A stretch of 64,000 bases of DNA from Candidatus Kapaibacterium sp. (GCA_023957315.1 JAMLHE010000008.1:1-64000), one strand, 5' to 3'; positions 44,453 to 53,633 are shown, numbered from the stretch's first letter. Notes: a model not told the origin generated them from the sequence alone. Made by a program: numbers and translations.

Positions 44453-46429
44453 ATGAAAAGTTTTAAAAACAAAATCGTATTTAGTTTCATATTCACATTT
44501 GTCATCGCAATGATGTTTATATCAACGACAGATGCGCAAGAAATGAAATTTCGCCAACAAGCATGGCGATACGGATTGAACCTTGGTTACCAATTTAACT
44601 CAGCCGGGCTTGGATGGCAGTATCTTCACGGTCTTGACCCGAATTTCCAATCAGAAAGGGATGAAATTGACTATGTAGATGGTACAGGTAATGGTATTTA
44701 CTTAGGCTTATTTGGGGAATATCTTTCCGAAAGCTGGTGGGGATTCCAATTCCGTGTCTCATATGATGTCAGAGATGCATTAGTAATTGATGACACGAGA
44801 ACGCCAATTCCTTCATTTGACACTAAAATGAGCTACCTGACTTTTGAACCATTGTTCAGGGCTGACCAAAATCTTATTCCAAATTTGAACTTCTATATAG
44901 GTCCTTTCTTAGCATATAACTTAAGTAGTACTTACGTCTTTAAATTTGATAAGGATGCTGCTGCTGAAGAAGCGGAAAGAGATGTACCTGATGTTGTCAA
45001 GTTAACTTATGGACTCCAAGGTGGTGTGGCATATGATATTAGGATTTCAGATTTAGACCAAAATTCATCCTTGTATTTATCGCCATTCTTTGAAACATCA
45101 TGGTTAGTAAATCAACGTGAAAGCATTGATGAACCGGACCAAAATTCGATAGCTGATGTATGGTCAACTGTGGCTTACAGGATTGGAGTTAGGTTTTCTA
45201 TCGAACACAGAGACCCGATAGAAGGTATGACTCAAATTTCAAAATCACCAACTCCAACATTTACTAATAAAGTAGCAATTGCAATGCCTACTGATAATAC
45301 TATAGTTACTAAGAATGTAAAAGGTTATTTCCCAATACATCCTTATGTGTTTTTTGACAAAGGTAGTTTAGATTTTCCAAGAAGGTATAAAACATTGACA
45401 TTTTCTGAAGCTCAAAATTTCAACGAGTCAGACTTATCTAATTTTGAAAAAGGTGATTTGACTGTTAAAGAAACAAACGTGAACCAGTTGATGATAGCAT
45501 ACTACAATGTAATGAATGTATATGGTGACAGGATGAGAAAGAATCCAAGTGTTCAATTGACTTTACGTGGTTCGGACCCCGATGAAAAAAATGCTGAAGT
45601 ACATGCTACCAAAGTCAAGAACTATTTGGTAACTAATTTCGGTATTAATGCAGATAGAATATCCGTAATTACAGACCCTCCGTATGCTCCATCGGGAAGT
45701 GATGAGACTGAAGTAAAATCAGCAGAATTGATTAATGACGAAAATAGAAGAGTCAAGTTTGTTTTCAGCAACTCGGACATGTACAAACCATTGGTTTATA
45801 CTATTAGAGATGAAACTTCGATTGACAATGATATGCTATTTTCGATTGACAATTCAGTTCCATTCAGGAGCTGGGATATTACTATCACCGGCGAAGGCAG
45901 AACAATGTATTTCGGTCCATACTCATATAGCAGTGCCAGAATTAATCCGGCTGAACTTATGAGATTTCTTGAAAATGGAAAATATAATGCTAAAGTTTCC
46001 ATTACCGATAGAACCGGAAAAATCACTACTGAAAATGTTAGCTTCAATCTAACTAAAGATACCGAATTGGAAAATGCTTCAAGATACCTGATGATATTTG
46101 ACTATAACCAAGCAGATGCGGTTAGAACTTATGAGACCACCATCAGAAACGATATTGTCAAAGGTATTGGAAACACAGATAGGGTTATCGTACATGGTCA
46201 TACTGATATTATTGGTACACCGGAAGGTAATATGAAGCTATCGAAAGAAAGAGCTGAGGAAACGAAATCAATTATTGATGACCAGCTCAGAAAAGACAAT
46301 AAAACAACAAGAAATGTCACAAGTATGGGCATGGGTGAACGTAAAACACAATATTCATTCGATAACAAATACCCCGAAGGTAGAATGTATAACAGAAATG
46401 TATTTGTCGAAATCATCGAAGGCAGATGA
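44453..46429 (+). CDS. Outer-membrane protein with barrel and OmpA-like domains
   Basis: A 658-residue exported protein (signal peptide ending TTDAQ). Residues ~30-250 form a beta-barrel pattern of alternating hydrophobic strands (LNLGYQF, YLGLFGEYL, WGFQFRVSYDV, LSPFFETSW). Residues ~280-430 hold an OmpA-like region (LTLRGSDPD... and NRRVKFVF). A beta-sandwich follows, and a second OmpA-like domain (~540-655) contains RVIVHGHTDIIGTPEGNMKLSKERA and a final NRNVFVEI. Two peptidoglycan-binding-like domains in one chain are unusual. Function is likely structural at the outer membrane. Confidence 0.82.
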   Translation: MKSFKNKIVFSFIFTFVIAMMFISTTDAQEMKFRQQAWRYGLNLGYQFNSAGLGWQYLHGLDPNFQSERDEIDYVDGTGNGIYLGLFGEYLSESWWGFQFRVSYDVRDALVIDDTRTPIPSFDTKMSYLTFEPLFRADQNLIPNLNFYIGPFLAYNLSSTYVFKFDKDAAAEEAERDVPDVVKLTYGLQGGVAYDIRISDLDQNSSLYLSPFFETSWLVNQRESIDEPDQNSIADVWSTVAYRIGVRFSIEHRDPIEGMTQISKSPTPTFTNKVAIAMPTDNTIVTKNVKGYFPIHPYVFFDKGSLDFPRRYKTLTFSEAQNFNESDLSNFEKGDLTVKETNVNQLMIAYYNVMNVYGDRMRKNPSVQLTLRGSDPDEKNAEVHATKVKNYLVTNFGINADRISVITDPPYAPSGSDETEVKSAELINDENRRVKFVFSNSDMYKPLVYTIRDETSIDNDMLFSIDNSVPFRSWDITITGEGRTMYFGPYSYSSARINPAELMRFLENGKYNAKVSITDRTGKITTENVSFNLTKDTELENASRYLMIFDYNQADAVRTYETTIRNDIVKGIGNTDRVIVHGHTDIIGTPEGNMKLSKERAEETKSIIDDQLRKDNKTTRNVTSMGMGERKTQYSFDNKYPEGRMYNRNVFVEIIEGR

Positions 46430-46624
46430 GTTAGATAACAGAATTATAACAGTGTTATATGATAGTTTGACGCAGTCTTGATTTTAGTTTTGAAGGAAGT
46501 AAAGGACTCTTTTGATAGTGAAGAAAAATTATTTTTTGGGTTCTTTATAAACCTTCTCAACTATCGCTATTTGAATCTAAAAATAATATAATTGCATATT
46601 TAAAACAAAATTATAGGAGTATTT
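46430..46624 (+). other. Gap of 195 bp with possible hairpin leader
   Basis: No gene. A weak long hairpin can be drawn between GATAGTGAAG (near 46515) and CTTCTCAACTATC (near 46553). It may be an untranslated leader of the 49-residue membrane protein, or the end of the upstream message. Confidence 0.25.
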
Positions 46625-46774
46625 ATGTTGTATATAATCGCAGTAGTGATGATAATCCTTTGGCTTCTCGGAATGTTAAGTTCATATACAATGAGCGGAT
46701 TCATTCATGTACTTTTAGTGATAGCCGTAGTTATAATATTAGTAAGACTTATTCAAGGTCGCAGAGTTGTATAG
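46625..46774 (+). CDS. Lmo0937-type small membrane protein
   Basis: A 49-residue protein (start MLYIIAVVMIILWLLGM, end RLIQGRRVV) with two hydrophobic helices and the conserved GFIHVLLVIAVV centre. This matches the widespread Lmo0937 family (DUF5670) of tiny membrane proteins, often induced by stress; their biochemical role is unknown. A strong ribosome site (TAGGAGT) lies six bases upstream. It is too short for many gene finders and would easily be missed. Confidence 0.85.
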   Translation: MLYIIAVVMIILWLLGMLSSYTMSGFIHVLLVIAVVIILVRLIQGRRVV

Positions 46775-46899
46775 AATATCTTACAAAATGAACGGTTTGA
46801 TGTATTAAAAGTATTTATATGCTAAAGACAATCACGGTTCTCTTTAGTAAAATTAAAAAAAGTATTTAAAATTTTCGATAATGGTTTTAAGGAGGAAAC

Positions 46900-47544
46900 A
46901 TGAAAAAATTTATTATGATATTGATTATGGCAAGTTTTGCCACAACATTTATTAGTCTGGCTCAAAATGATACAGAAGGACATCGGGAAATTCTGCACGT
47001 TGGTTTGAAAATAGGGTTAAATTACTCGAATGTCTGGGATTCCGAAGGCGAGGATTTTGTAGCCAATTCAACATTTGGTTTGGTATTTGGCGGTTTCGTT
47101 TCGATTCCGATTTGGGAGTATGTAGGATTTCAACCCGGATTGCTCTTTTCTCAAAAAGGTTTCGAAGGTAGTGGTAAGATTCTCGGTGGCGATTATCGCC
47201 TCACCCGAACTACAAATCATATTGCCATACCATTGTTGGCAACTTTGAGACCGATTAAAGAAATTACAATTGTAGCCGGACCGCAGTATTCATATTTAGT
47301 CAAACAAACTGATGTGTTCGAGAATGCTTTGACTACAGTAGAACAGGAGCAGGAATTTGAAAATGACAATATCAGAAACAACACTCTATCATTCTTAATT
47401 GGATTAGATGTTAACTTGGACCAACTTGTTTTTGGAACAAGATTAGGTTGGGATTTACACCAAAATCATGGGGACGGCAATTCGCATACCCCACGATATA
47501 GAAATTCTTGGGTGCAATTTACTGTTGGTTACAGGTTTCAATAA
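46900..47544 (+). CDS. PorT-like outer-membrane beta-barrel protein
   Basis: A 214-residue exported protein (signal peptide to about residue 21, ISLAQ). The remainder has eight-strand barrel features: LKIGLNYSNVW, LVFGGFVSIPIWEYVGFQPG, LLFSQKGFE, IAIPLLATLRP, FLIGLDVNL and a terminal FTVGYRF ending in an aromatic residue. It belongs to the Bacteroidota barrel family to which PorT is related, whose members have various roles. AAGGAGG precedes the ATG. Confidence 0.8.
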   Translation: MKKFIMILIMASFATTFISLAQNDTEGHREILHVGLKIGLNYSNVWDSEGEDFVANSTFGLVFGGFVSIPIWEYVGFQPGLLFSQKGFEGSGKILGGDYRLTRTTNHIAIPLLATLRPIKEITIVAGPQYSYLVKQTDVFENALTTVEQEQEFENDNIRNNTLSFLIGLDVNLDQLVFGTRLGWDLHQNHGDGNSHTPRYRNSWVQFTVGYRFQ

Positions 47545-47656
47545 GTGAAGCATTTGGAGTCGTCACTCTGTCTTATTTAAATGTGATTGGCGGCGTATTG
47601 ATTAAATTTTACAACATATATTTGGGATTATTTTACATATCCCAAGGAGAATTAAG

Positions 47657-48163
47657 ATGAAGATTTTTATTACAGGACTTTTGATTGCTCTTTTCCTTAT
47701 AGTGTCAGTTCAGACATCCAAATCGTTCGCCCCTCAAGGCAGAGATTTCGGATTGGGATTGATGGCAGGCGAACCTTCCGGTTTGACAGCGAAAATTTGG
47801 TCATACAATGACAGAGCTTTTGCTTTGAGTCTTGGCAGTTCCTATTTAGGAAATATCAGAATTGGTGTTGATTATTTATGGCATTTCAATGCTTTTAATT
47901 CAAAAGTAGTCAATATGTATGCAGGTCCGGGTGTGGCTATTGGTATTGGCGAAAGTGGCGGCTGGTGGTACAGCAACAAAGGCAAAACTTGGTATAAAGA
48001 GAATGACGAATTAGGATTCGGTGTCCGTGGGCTTGTTGGTATCAATATTGTGCCAAGAACTGCTCCACTCGAATTCTTTGTGGAAGTCGGTCTAATGTTA
48101 GGTATTCCTTCGCCAATTCGAACTAATTTTGAGGGTGCCCTTGGATTTCGTTACTACTTTTAG
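47657..48163 (+). CDS. Small outer-membrane beta-barrel protein
   Basis: A 168-residue exported protein with signal peptide (MKIFITGLLIALFLIV...) and a barrel-type domain: GLGLMAGEPSGLTAKIW, FALSLGSSYLG, MYAGPGVAIGIG, GVRGLVGINIVP and a terminal GFRYYF. The family is of unknown function. AAGGAG lies seven bases before the ATG. A long hairpin terminator follows, which closes this group of envelope genes before the AraC regulator. Confidence 0.75.
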   Translation: MKIFITGLLIALFLIVSVQTSKSFAPQGRDFGLGLMAGEPSGLTAKIWSYNDRAFALSLGSSYLGNIRIGVDYLWHFNAFNSKVVNMYAGPGVAIGIGESGGWWYSNKGKTWYKENDELGFGVRGLVGINIVPRTAPLEFFVEVGLMLGIPSPIRTNFEGALGFRYYF

Positions 48164-48234
48164 TCTTGATACAAACAAAAATTAGGATACATTTAAATTG
48201 AATTCTAATCTATGTTTTGCGATTTTATTTAATT

Positions 48235-48308
48235 CCAGAGTTTGTTCTTTGTATGAATAAATTTGTAGCTAATTTAAATTCTAACTTTGACAAACTCTGG
48301 GCTTTTTT
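48235..48308 (+). terminator. Long-loop terminator after the envelope genes
   Basis: Eleven-base stem CCAGAGTTTGT/ACAAACTCTGG with a 44-base AT-rich loop, followed by GCTTTTTTT. Confidence 0.75.
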
Positions 48309-48392
48309 TAATAATGAATTGATTTAAAATAACTTAGAATAATAAACGACTGACTTTATAATCTCGATAAACAAGATATAGGGAGAAACACA

Positions 48393-48440
48393 ATGACATT
48401 TTTTACGATTTTATTACGACAACACAAACTTTTGAATTAA
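48393..48440 (+). CDS. Possible 15-residue leader peptide before the AraC gene
   Basis: ATG with a good AGGGAG site nine bases upstream encodes MTFFTILLRQHKLLN and stops 15 bp before the regulator start. The spacing suits translational coupling or attenuation of the regulator. Evidence is only the ribosome site and position. Confidence 0.35.
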   Translation: MTFFTILLRQHKLLN

Positions 48441-48455
48441 AGAATTAGATTCTAT

Positions 48456-49019
48456 ATGAAATTATATATAAAATATATGGTGTGTATTAGATGTAAGATG
48501 GTAGTGGCATCCGAATTGGAAAATTTAGGCATTCAATATAAAAATCTCACAATTGGCGAAGTCGAGGTCAGTGAAGACGTGAGCGATGCGGATAAGGAAA
48601 AGCTCGACATTAACTTGAGACGTTCCGGACTGGAACTTATGAACAATAGGAAAAGTCAAATTATTGAAAAAATAAAAAATGTAATAATTGAGATGGTTCA
48701 CTATACAGAAGATATGGAACCGGTACACTTCTCGGAAGTTTTGAGCGAGAAACTTCATTTGGATTACACTTATCTTTCAAATCTCTTTTCTGAAGTAACA
48801 GGAGTTACGATACAACAATTTGTAATCAAGCATAAGATTGAACGTGTTAAAGAACTGCTTGTTTACGATGAGCTAAATATAAGCGAAATCGCTTGGAAAC
48901 TGAACTATAGCAGCGTTCAACATCTTTCGACTCAGTTCAAAAAAGTTACAGGCTTATCCCCTTCTCACTTTAAGAATCTACGTAAAAAACGCAGACAGTC
49001 TATAAACGAAATTGGTTGA
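48456..49019 (+). CDS. AraC-family regulator with HMA-like N-terminal domain
   Basis: A 187-residue DNA-binding protein. The C-terminal ~95 residues hold two helix-turn-helix units: LDYTYLSNLFSEVTGVTIQQF and ISEIAWKLNYSSVQHLSTQF followed by KKVTGLSPSHFK, the AraC signature. The N-terminal ~75 residues (MKLYIKYMVCIRCKMVVASEL) resemble a small heavy-metal-associated-like fold with a CxxC pair, which may sense metal or redox. It is the last gene of the envelope/stress group and may regulate it; no operator can be named. A strong terminator overlaps its stop codon. Confidence 0.85.
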   Translation: MKLYIKYMVCIRCKMVVASELENLGIQYKNLTIGEVEVSEDVSDADKEKLDINLRRSGLELMNNRKSQIIEKIKNVIIEMVHYTEDMEPVHFSEVLSEKLHLDYTYLSNLFSEVTGVTIQQFVIKHKIERVKELLVYDELNISEIAWKLNYSSVQHLSTQFKKVTGLSPSHFKNLRKKRRQSINEIG

Positions 49020-49049
49020 TACCTCATAAAGTATCAACCAATTTTTTTT
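49011..49049 (+). terminator. Strong terminator of the AraC gene
   Basis: Twelve-base perfect stem ATTGGTTGATAC/GTATCAACCAAT, 8-base loop, run of eight T. The stem contains the stop codon of the gene. Confidence 0.92.
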
Positions 49050-49067
49050 AGAATTGTAAAGCAAATC

Positions 49068-50342
49068 CTACTTATCAGCTTCTCCCATAACCGGGTCAAT
49101 CGAACCAATACAAGCAACCACATCCGACAGCATCGAGCCTTCGACAAAATGAGGCAAAGCTTGCAAATTGGATGCCGACGGCGAACGAATTTTCATCTTC
49201 CATGGGTGTCCGGTACCGTCAGAAACAATAAAGAAACCGAGCTCACCTTTCGGGGCTTCGATAGCAGTGTATGTCTCTCCCGGCTCAGGTGCAGCACCAA
49301 AATTAATCAACATAAAATCGTGAATAAGCTCTTCCATTTTGGTATAAATTTCATTTTTACGTGGTAATACCTTCTTAGGTTCATTAGCAAGAACCGGACC
49401 TTTGGGCATTTGGTCGAGCACTTGAGTAATAATCTTGATACTTTCCCTCATCTCATCAACTCTGACCATATATCGAGACCAGCAATCACCTTCGGGATAA
49501 GTTATGACGTCGAAATCGAGTTTGTCATAAACCAAATACGGCATATCACGACGAATGTCTCTTGGAATTCCGGAACCACGCAAACATGGTCCGGTCAGAC
49601 CATATTGGACAGCTAATTCGGGACTTATTACACCAATACCTGCAACTCTGTTAATAAAAATCGAATTACGATGCACAAGTTTTTCCGATTTTTCTAATTG
49701 AGCGGGGAATTGTGCCACCCATTCACGAAGTTTTGCAATCGTAGCATCATCAATATCATTTGCGACGCCACCAATGCGAGTATAGCTTGTTGTAAATCTT
49801 GCTCCGCAAATTAACTCGAAAATATCGTACAATTTTTCGCGCTCAGTGAAAGTCCAAATCAGCACAGTCAAAGCTCCAACGTCCATACAAGTAGCACCCA
49901 TCGCCATCAAGTGTGATGAGATTCGAGCCATTTCCGAAACCAAAACACGAATCCATTGTGCACGAGGCGATGCTTCTATACCAAGCGAGTTCTCGATAGC
50001 GAGGGCAATCGCAGTGTTGTTGGACATTGGCGAAAGATAGTCTAATCGGTCGGTATGCGGTATAAATTCGTGATAAGTCACGTTCTCGGCTAATTTTTCG
50101 TAACCGCGATGCAAATAACCTAACTCGGGCACACAGCGCAAAATTGTTTCACCTTCGAGGCGAAGCAAAACACGCAATACACCATGAGTAGCGGGATGTT
50201 GGGGTCCCATATTCAAAATCATATCATTATCGAGCGCATCATCGAACGTGATGTTTGTATCACCGTCCATCAGACGCTTATAAATTTTATCTTGACGAAT
50301 AGCCGTTATCTTGTCTATTTCCGCTTGAGTTCTTACATTCAT
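49068..50342 (-). CDS. nuoD: NADH-quinone oxidoreductase subunit D
   Basis: A 424-residue NuoD from the ATG at 50342, which has a GGAG site seven bases upstream (a TTG four codons earlier is less likely). Family stretches: NMGPQHPATHGVLR, ELGYLHRGYEKLAE, YLSPMSNN, RIGGVANDI, GLTGPCLRGSG and APKGELGFFIVSDG. It forms part of the quinone site of respiratory complex I at the membrane-arm interface. No other nuo gene flanks it: a VWA gene lies upstream on the same strand after 153 bp, and convergent araC lies downstream. The complex must therefore be encoded in separate loci. Confidence 0.96.
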   Translation of the reverse strand: MNVRTQAEIDKITAIRQDKIYKRLMDGDTNITFDDALDNDMILNMGPQHPATHGVLRVLLRLEGETILRCVPELGYLHRGYEKLAENVTYHEFIPHTDRLDYLSPMSNNTAIALAIENSLGIEASPRAQWIRVLVSEMARISSHLMAMGATCMDVGALTVLIWTFTEREKLYDIFELICGARFTTSYTRIGGVANDIDDATIAKLREWVAQFPAQLEKSEKLVHRNSIFINRVAGIGVISPELAVQYGLTGPCLRGSGIPRDIRRDMPYLVYDKLDFDVITYPEGDCWSRYMVRVDEMRESIKIITQVLDQMPKGPVLANEPKKVLPRKNEIYTKMEELIHDFMLINFGAAPEPGETYTAIEAPKGELGFFIVSDGTGHPWKMKIRSPSASNLQALPHFVEGSMLSDVVACIGSIDPVMGEADK

Positions 50343-50495
50343 ACTTTTCTCCAAATCTCAGAGTTCTTTTTCAAAATTCAATCACAATTTACAAAAATTC
50401 AGATTCTAAAATAAAGAATTTATGCGAAAATATGAAATAAATTATCAACTTAGTCATAAATTGAACCAAAACCCCAACATCACCACAAAATTCCT

Positions 50496-51152
50496 TCATA
50501 CTGAAGAAGGGTTTTCAGGCGGCTCTTCATCATAGAAATTCTTCTGCAAATCTTCTTTCAGTCTAATCTTCCGGCTGAAAGACATTCGCGAAGATTTCTC
50601 GCGGTCAAACATTCTCTTTACATCCGCCGCACTTGAATTGAAAATCAGAGTGTTATCAATTGAAATTGAAAAAGCAGACCTATTGACATCATGATTGGCA
50701 CCAATGTAAGTAAAAGTCCAATTCTTAGTTTTGAGTTCTTCAACCATGTTTTTGATATTTCGGCTGTTGTACTCCCGAGATGAATTTTCTTCGCCATCGG
50801 TCAAAATCGTGACCAAGACGTTGTAATCAGTCATGTCGAGCAAAGTAACTCTGAGTTTGTTGATGCTGTATCCCATAGCATCGTAAAGCGGAGTCGATGA
50901 ATTGGGCTGATATTTCCGTTCGTCAATCGGCTGAATTGTTGCAACGGGTTGGTTGAACAGAAGAGTCTTGATACCGACACCGTTGAAAGTAACAAATGAA
51001 ACAAAATGCTCTTGCTCTGTAAATTGCTTTTCGACTTCCTGAATCGTTTGAATAATCTCGTTGAATCCGCTGATAGTAGAGTGTTTGATAGAGTCCATAC
51101 TGCCGCTTTCATCCAAAATAATCAGGTTGAATACTTTGTGTTTCGTTTCCAT
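50496..51152 (-). CDS. VWA-domain protein
   Basis: A 218-residue cytosolic protein consisting of one von Willebrand A domain. The MIDAS metal site is present: DESGSMDS, Thr in the middle region (SSTPLYDA) and ILTDGEENS. I chose the ATG at 51152 because GGAG lies nine bases upstream. The C-terminal ~45 residues are charged and probably helical. VWA proteins of this type act as interaction or regulatory modules; no MoxR ATPase is adjacent, so the partner is unknown. Confidence 0.82.
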   Translation of the reverse strand: METKHKVFNLIILDESGSMDSIKHSTISGFNEIIQTIQEVEKQFTEQEHFVSFVTFNGVGIKTLLFNQPVATIQPIDERKYQPNSSTPLYDAMGYSINKLRVTLLDMTDYNVLVTILTDGEENSSREYNSRNIKNMVEELKTKNWTFTYIGANHDVNRSAFSISIDNTLIFNSSAADVKRMFDREKSSRMSFSRKIRLKEDLQKNFYDEEPPENPSSV

Positions 51153-51277
51153 AATGCCATACTCCAAAATAAAAATGGTACAATTACAATAGCAAAACTA
51201 CATTTTTATATGTCGTATTTTGACGTTTGTGAAATGGGTAGATAATAAAAAAGTCTTGATAAATGTAAAGAAAATAC

Positions 51278-51336
51278 AAATCCCCCTGCTCGCAAGCACG
51301 ATTTCCACCTTTGCCAAAGAGGAATTAAGGGGATTT
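51278..51336. repeat. 59-bp palindromic element
   Basis: Ends AAATCCCC/GGGGATTT are inverted repeats; the interior holds a second small hairpin (CCTTTGCCAAAGAGG). It lies between two minus-strand genes and may be a REP-type repeat that also works as terminator for the CruF-like gene. Confidence 0.45.
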
Positions 51337-51365
51337 CTTACTAATTTCTCGGCGATGCTTTTCTC

Positions 51366-52100
51366 TCACCCAAACTGGATTATGAGGAAGTAAACGAGCA
51401 ATGCTAAGAAAATATGGTAGATGATGTTTGGGAAAACGATTTTAAGTACTCGCATCTTGAAGCCCAAAAAAGCGAACAAGGCGCCTACTAAGAACCACAC
51501 GAAGTAGTTCTGCAATGGTACTATATCATTGACCCATGACCAATAGTAAATTCTAATTGCAGCGGGTTCCATCAGGAAGTCGAAAAACATCATCGTAAAC
51601 CCAATTATGATGGACTTGATTAGTGTAGGAATGCCGTTGAGATTGATTCTTGATGTTTTTTGGAGTATGGCATAAGATGATACAAGTGCTAAAAACCATA
51701 CAAAACCAAGTGCAATCGGAACATTGTAAAGTGTTGGTTGCAAAATATCGTTATAGTTGTACGAACCGAATATTGTTTTCGTCCGCACTCCCAAAAGTTG
51801 TAATGACCACGCCACAACGACGACGATTATAAAATAAATGATGAAGTTGTTGCGGAGGTTTGGTTGGTCAATGATGCCTGCTTTGTTGGGTTGTGGTAAT
51901 TTATATTTTCTCAAAATTTCCCAAAAAGCCAAAATGGATAGGAAAATCAAAATCGGACCCGACAGAGGTCTGGTAATTTCGGAATAAACATCAATAACTT
52001 GACAGACTGCCAAAATAATCAGCACAATGTAAATAACAATGATTTTAAAAATATCATTATCTATGAAATTTATGAACGCTGAGTTCTTCTTTCTTACCAT
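51366..52100 (-). CDS. Carotenoid biosynthesis (CruF-like) membrane protein
   Basis: A 244-residue protein with seven hydrophobic segments. Residues ~100-125 (LLGVRTKTIFGSYNYNDIL) and ~175-200 (FFDFLMEPAAIRIYYWSWV) match the carotenoid-biosynthesis family that includes the 1',2'-hydratase CruF, including the E/GVRTG-like, FGxYxY and DxxxEPxA motifs. In this family the acidic residues are thought to hydrate the carotenoid end group. No other carotenoid gene is in the window, so the product is not certain. Confidence 0.75.
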   Translation of the reverse strand: MVRKKNSAFINFIDNDIFKIIVIYIVLIILAVCQVIDVYSEITRPLSGPILIFLSILAFWEILRKYKLPQPNKAGIIDQPNLRNNFIIYFIIVVVVAWSLQLLGVRTKTIFGSYNYNDILQPTLYNVPIALGFVWFLALVSSYAILQKTSRINLNGIPTLIKSIIIGFTMMFFDFLMEPAAIRIYYWSWVNDIVPLQNYFVWFLVGALFAFLGFKMRVLKIVFPNIIYHIFLALLVYFLIIQFG

Positions 52101-52310
52101 ACAAATCTTATCCTTCTAAGTTTTTTTAAGTGATTCGTGGCTATTCCACTCCGCAAAACAAGTTTCACGAGATGTTATGTTATATTCGCCACATATAACA
52201 AATTTCAGCCAACATATGTAAAAATTTCATACTACATTCAAAAATATAGACAAAACTAAGAAATTTCTACGAATTGCCACAAAAAAAAAATCAATATTCA
52301 AAAATTCAAT

Positions 52311-53633
52311 TTACGGGAGCAGCCTTACACCCAATCCAACAGAAATTCTGCGTGATGCGTCGGGTCTCAGTGTACTCATAACATTTTTGCCGTCTATCAC
52401 CATCACAGACGAGCCTCCCCCATCAAGATTCATAGCATCATAGCATCCAAGCGATTTCATTATCATCGCCATATCTTTCAGATTTGCTCCCTTTACGAAA
52501 TTGCTTCTCGAAGTCGTTTGCACAGTAACTAAGTACAGTTTAGTTTTATCTTTGCTATATCCGACTGCAGTTCGCGATAAGGCACGATTGATGAATCTTT
52601 TCCCTTTTGAACCCTCTTTCAGGGCTTCGTGTTGAGCTTTGCCATCTCTTACAAGCCTTGGTGTGGCACTAAGACCATTTCGGAATTGAACTTTCGTCTG
52701 AACATCAGTTTTATAGGATAAGGTCAAGGTATCGCCCAGCATTGGAAACATATCGTAGGGAACATTTATGCCGTAGGACAAAACTGCCGACATTGTATCA
52801 ATTGCCATCAATCCGGTATCAATCGCCATCACAACGCATTTAATTGATTTATTGATTGCAGGATGGTCAAGGTACTTCAACTTGCATTTGATAAGTGAGT
52901 TTTCCAAAGAATTTCCACGCTTTTCGGTGACTAACTCCTGTCTGAGCATTTCAGGGTCTATATCGAATTCTGTCGAATCAATTTCGAACATTTCATTCAT
53001 AGCCACCGCCATACGTGTAGCAATTTCATCCTCAAGCTTTTGCATTTGCACGTGTGGCACTTCGGTTCCGCCATACTTGTTATAGAGCACAATCTCGAGC
53101 GAGTCGCGTCTGCGGTTTACCCGATTGAGAATGATTTCGTTTCCGTTTTTGAGTTCGATTTTTCCTGTGATTTTGTAATTATCTATGAAAGGTTTGCCCA
53201 CTGAATCGAAATAAATTCCTGACCACTCCTTATATGGATTCAATTCGACGATTTCACCATCAATGAAACAGGCTCCTATCGGGTTATTTGTATAAGCCTT
53301 CCAAAAGCTGCCATTGATAGCTCCAAGGATTTTTCCTTCATTGATTGAATCTGAATGAGTGATAATATCGTGCAATTTGGCAAGTTCTAAAGTATGGCTT
53401 CCGGCTTTTAAAACTGTCGGGACAAGCAAATGGTTTAGCAAATTCACTTCAAGTACATGCACGGCAAATTTTGTCTTTTGATTTCCCATCATTATTTTTT
53501 TGTAGCTCAATCCGTCTGCAAGTGAAATTTCCGTTTCGATATTATGCTTGTAAGCTAAGGGTACTTGGGCATAAAGCTCTGTAGAAGTAAAAAGCATCAA
53601 AAAGCTAAGATATAGTAAAAATATGAATCTCAT
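52311..53633 (-). CDS. Secreted phosphodiester glycosidase (NAGPA-like) protein
   Basis: A 440-residue exported protein (signal peptide to about residue 22). The family core of N-acetylglucosamine-1-phosphodiester alpha-N-acetylglucosaminidase-like enzymes is recognisable: AINGSFWKAYTNNPIGACFIDGEI, RTAVGYSKDKTKLYLVTVQ and the C-terminal MNLDGGGSSVMVIDGK. These enzymes cut sugar-phosphodiester bonds; in bacteria the targets are wall or exopolysaccharide phosphodiesters. About 150 residues (~150-300) are inserted between the first and second core blocks. Neighbours give no clue to the substrate. Confidence 0.88.
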   Translation of the reverse strand: MRFIFLLYLSFLMLFTSTELYAQVPLAYKHNIETEISLADGLSYKKIMMGNQKTKFAVHVLEVNLLNHLLVPTVLKAGSHTLELAKLHDIITHSDSINEGKILGAINGSFWKAYTNNPIGACFIDGEIVELNPYKEWSGIYFDSVGKPFIDNYKITGKIELKNGNEIILNRVNRRRDSLEIVLYNKYGGTEVPHVQMQKLEDEIATRMAVAMNEMFEIDSTEFDIDPEMLRQELVTEKRGNSLENSLIKCKLKYLDHPAINKSIKCVVMAIDTGLMAIDTMSAVLSYGINVPYDMFPMLGDTLTLSYKTDVQTKVQFRNGLSATPRLVRDGKAQHEALKEGSKGKRFINRALSRTAVGYSKDKTKLYLVTVQTTSRSNFVKGANLKDMAMIMKSLGCYDAMNLDGGGSSVMVIDGKNVMSTLRPDASRRISVGLGVRLLP

